Positions 61,809 through 64,000 of a stretch of DNA of 64,000 bases are shown here, in pieces. Position 1 is the first letter of the stretch. Each line of letters opens with the position of its first letter. The stretch lies in the NCBI RefSeq assembly GCF_900091475.1, contig NZ_FMIB01000002.1, forward strand, positions 3,348,001 through 3,412,000, given 5' to 3'. A program made the translations under genes and the position numbers. This stretch comes from Micromonospora chersina. GTDB taxonomy: Bacteria > Actinomycetota > Actinomycetes > Mycobacteriales > Micromonosporaceae. Under the pieces are notes generated by a model that ran no database searches, was not told where the DNA came from, and worked only from the letters and a program-made list of their open reading frames with translations.

Positions 61809-62561
61809 TCAGGGCGCCACCGACGCGCTCGGCTCGACCGTGCCCGGCTCCGTCGACTCGGGCTCCGGCGTGGAGATCTCGGTGACCGCGGAGCCGGCCT
61901 CACCCAGCGGCACGGAGACCGCCGCCACGTCGCCCTTGAAGCTGAGCAACGGGAAGAGCAGCGGGCGGTAGCGCGGGTTCACCGACACGTCGTAGTCGCC
62001 GATCGCGTCGGCGAGCACCTTGCGGGTGGCCAGCGCGGACCGGAGCTGCGAACCGTCGAGCTGGCCCGCCGCGTCCGCGTCGCTGACGTCCGGCGGGATG
62101 GCGCCGGCGGAGCGGCCCGCCGCGATCACGGCCGCCAGCTCCTCCTTGCTGGGAGCCGCCTGCTCACCGGCCGGCACGCCGGACAGGCAGGTGTAGAACT
62201 CGGCCACCCGCTGCGGGTAGACGGCGTCGGCCGGCAGGCCCGTCTGCTGGGCGACCTGCGCCGCGCTGACCTGCCCCTGCGGCTGGTAGCCCTTGTCGGC
62301 GGAGAGGTCCCGGCACACGTCCCGCAGCACCAGGGTGGCCACCACCTGGTCCCGGCCGGGCAGCATGGCGGAGGCCTGCTCCGCGGTGGCGGGCGAGTCG
62401 GCGAGGCCGTCCCGCATCTCGTCGAGGATCGAGGTGACCTGGTCCTCGGTGACCCGGTGGTCACCGATGTAGGCGGCGACCCCGGGCTCGGTACGGCAAC
62501 CGGTGAGGGCGACGAGGCCGACCGCCACGCTGGCGACGGCGACAAGACGGCGAGCACGCAT
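61809..62561 (-). CDS. SurA-N-like lipoprotein between mfd and mazG
   Basis: A 250-residue lipoprotein with signal ending LTGC (Cys22). The mature start VAAYIGDHRVTEDQVTSILDEMRD resembles the SurA N-terminal chaperone domain, and no peptidyl-prolyl isomerase domain follows. The tail is rich in Pro/Glu/Ser. ATG 62561 is preferred to GTG 62570, which lies too close to GAGAGA. A lipoprotein gene at this locus is also known in M. tuberculosis (lpqU, Rv1022), though the order with mazG differs. Confidence 0.8.
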   Translation of the reverse strand: MRARRLVAVASVAVGLVALTGCRTEPGVAAYIGDHRVTEDQVTSILDEMRDGLADSPATAEQASAMLPGRDQVVATLVLRDVCRDLSADKGYQPQGQVSAAQVAQQTGLPADAVYPQRVAEFYTCLSGVPAGEQAAPSKEELAAVIAAGRSAGAIPPDVSDADAAGQLDGSQLRSALATRKVLADAIGDYDVSVNPRYRPLLFPLLSFKGDVAAVSVPLGEAGSAVTEISTPEPESTEPGTVEPSASVAP

Positions 62562-62608
62562 GCCGGTCACTCTCTCACGGCCCGCGCTCCGCTGTGACGC
62601 CGCCCACC

Positions 62609-64000
62609 TCACCGCGCGCCCGCCCCGGCCGGCTGCGCCGCGACCGGCTCGCCGAGAACATCCTTGAGGAGCTGGGCGCACCACTCCAGCAGCGCCTGGT
62701 CGCGCAGCGGCTCGCCACCGACCCGGCGGGTGCTCGGCCGGGGCACGCTGACCTGGTCGAGCGCCTGCTTGTAGACCGAGTCCGGGTGGTAGCGCTTGAG
62801 CCGGAGCTGCTTCGAGTCGGGCAGCGGCAGCGGGCCGAACCGGATGTGCTTGCCCTGCATCGACACGTCGGTGAGGCCGTACCGCCGGGCCAGCAGCCGG
62901 AACCGGGCCACCGCGACCAGGTTCTGCACCGGCGCGGGCGGCTCGCCGTAGCGGTCCGTCATCTCGGCGACGACCTCGCGCAGCCGCTCCTCGTCGCGGG
63001 CCTCGGCCAGCTTGCGGTACATCTCCAGGCGCAGCCGCTCCACGCCGACGTAGTCGTGCGGCAGGTGCGCGTCGATGGGGAGATCCACCTTGACCTCGGT
63101 CTCCTCCTCCGCGTGCTCACCCTTGAACGCGGAGACCGCCTCGCCGACCATCCGGACGTAGAGGTCGAAGCCGACGCCCTCGATGTGCCCGGACTGCTCG
63201 CCGCCGAGCAGGTTGCCGGCGCCCCGGATCTCCAGGTCCTTCATGGCCACGTACATGCCGGCGCCCAGCTCGGTGTGCTGGGCGATGGTGGCCAGCCGCT
63301 CGTGCGCGTTCTCGGTGAGCGGCTTGTCCGGCGGGTAGAGGAAGTAGGCGTACGCCCGCTCCCGGCCCCGGCCGACCCGGCCGCGGATCTGGTGCAGCTG
63401 GGCCAGGCCGAGCAGGTCGGCCCGCTCGACGATGAGGGTGTTGGCGTTGGGGATGTCGATGCCGGACTCCACGATCGTGGTGCAGACCAGGACGTCGAAC
63501 TCCTTCTCCCAGAAGCCGACCATCACCTTTTCGAGGGCTTCCTCGCCCATCTGGCCGTGCGCCACGGCGACCCGGGCCTCGGGCACCAGCTCGCGGATCC
63601 GGCGGGCCGCCTTGTCGATCGACTCGACCCGGTTGTGCAGGTAGAAGACCTGCCCGTCGCGGAGCAGCTCACGGTGGATCGAGGCGGCCACCTGCCGGTC
63701 GTCGTACGCCCCCACGAAGGTCAGCACCGGGTGCCGCTCCTCGGGCGGGGTGGCGATGGTGGACATCTCCCGGATGCCGGTGATCGCCATCTCCAGGGTG
63801 CGCGGGATCGGGGTGGCCGACATGGCCAGCACGTCGACCGAGGCGCGCAGCGTCTTCAGGTGCTCCTTGTGCTCGACGCCGAAGCGCTGCTCCTCGTCGA
63901 TGATGACCAGCCCGAGCTGCTTGAACCGGGTGGCCGACTGGAGCAGCCGGTGGGTGCCGATCACGACGTCGACGGTGCCGTCGGCGACCATCTCCAGCGT
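62609..64000 (-). CDS. mfd: Transcription-repair coupling factor Mfd, C-terminal part (5' end outside window)
   Basis: Translocase that removes RNA polymerase stalled at DNA lesions and recruits UvrA. Only the last 463 codons are present. They include the helicase motifs IGTHRLL, the DExH-type [34 protein letters not shown] and [16 protein letters not shown], and the C-terminal autoinhibitory D7 domain (about the last 180 residues). The frame is open to the window edge. The stop lies 47 bp before the lipoprotein gene, so mfd, the lipoprotein and mazG are likely one operon. Confidence 0.96.
   Translation of the reverse strand, partial: TLEMVADGTVDVVIGTHRLLQSATRFKQLGLVIIDEEQRFGVEHKEHLKTLRASVDVLAMSATPIPRTLEMAITGIREMSTIATPPEERHPVLTFVGAYDDRQVAASIHRELLRDGQVFYLHNRVESIDKAARRIRELVPEARVAVAHGQMGEEALEKVMVGFWEKEFDVLVCTTIVESGIDIPNANTLIVERADLLGLAQLHQIRGRVGRGRERAYAYFLYPPDKPLTENAHERLATIAQHTELGAGMYVAMKDLEIRGAGNLLGGEQSGHIEGVGFDLYVRMVGEAVSAFKGEHAEEETEVKVDLPIDAHLPHDYVGVERLRLEMYRKLAEARDEERLREVVAEMTDRYGEPPAPVQNLVAVARFRLLARRYGLTDVSMQGKHIRFGPLPLPDSKQLRLKRYHPDSVYKQALDQVSVPRPSTRRVGGEPLRDQALLEWCAQLLKDVLGEPVAAQPAGAGAR

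Overview
The window reads as chromosomal DNA of a very high-GC actinomycete, most likely a member of the Micromonosporaceae. Evidence: many GTG starts, densely packed four-base-overlap operons, mycothiol metabolism (mca), a class II tRNA-Leu, several TANNNT-N6/7-ATG/GTG (leaderless-type) starts, and gene order matching two conserved actinobacterial blocks. One is small membrane gene-mca-DUF4307-greA ... metB ... cbs-SGNH-thiolase (M. tuberculosis Rv1083 back to Rv1074c). The other is mfd-mazG-lipoprotein-eno-ftsB-DUF501-ppx (Rv1020-Rv1026). I see no insertion sequence, prophage or CRISPR array. Both end genes are cut by the window: a GGDEF protein on the left and mfd on the right.

Region 1 (1-9.8 kb) is housekeeping: a diguanylate cyclase, mca, greA, ilvA with an upstream membrane gene, an amidase, metB and a HIT protein. 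Region 2 (9.8-20.9 kb) is one minus-strand run of nine genes that looks like an exopolysaccharide system. It encodes a spherulin-4-like hydrolase (GH135 type), a large secreted deacetylase resembling fungal Agd3 (CE18 type), a PelF-like glycosyltransferase, a polytopic membrane protein, a sugar-1-phosphate nucleotidyltransferase, an epimerase, a GH114-like lipoprotein, a nucleotide-sugar dehydrogenase and a second epimerase. The combination parallels the fungal galactosaminogalactan cluster (Uge3/Sph3/Gtb3/Ega3/Agd3) and bacterial Pel loci, and is the most interesting system in the window.

Region 3 (21.1-29.6 kb) carries msrA, then the three-gene set for the osmolyte N-acetylglutaminylglutamine amide (amidotransferase, acetyltransferase/ATP-grasp synthetase, M42 peptidase). 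RNase Z follows behind a long structured leader with a tiny ORF, then a GNAT enzyme and an HtrA-like protease. Regions 2 and 3 together sit between metB and cbs, which are close neighbours in M. tuberculosis, so they look like an accessory island for surface polymer and osmotic or desiccation tolerance.

Region 4 (29.6-42 kb) has cbs, a DUF1232 gene, two SGNH hydrolases, a thiolase, a CYTH-CHAD protein, two Bax-inhibitor-1 paralogues, tRNA-Leu(UAA), a large membrane protein and a type II NADH dehydrogenase. Region 5 (42-50.2 kb) holds a DUF58/MoxR/DUF4129 operon, a family 5 uracil-DNA glycosylase, a dienelactone hydrolase and a PadR/HAAS-type regulatory pair opposite a LysE exporter. Region 6 (50.2-64 kb) is ppx to mfd, the conserved eno/ftsB block with extra genes inserted.

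Recurrent palindromes with a GGAAGGGCCCCTTCC-type core occur at gene ends (28.5, 29.6 and 40.65 kb), where they probably serve as terminators and form a dispersed repeat family.
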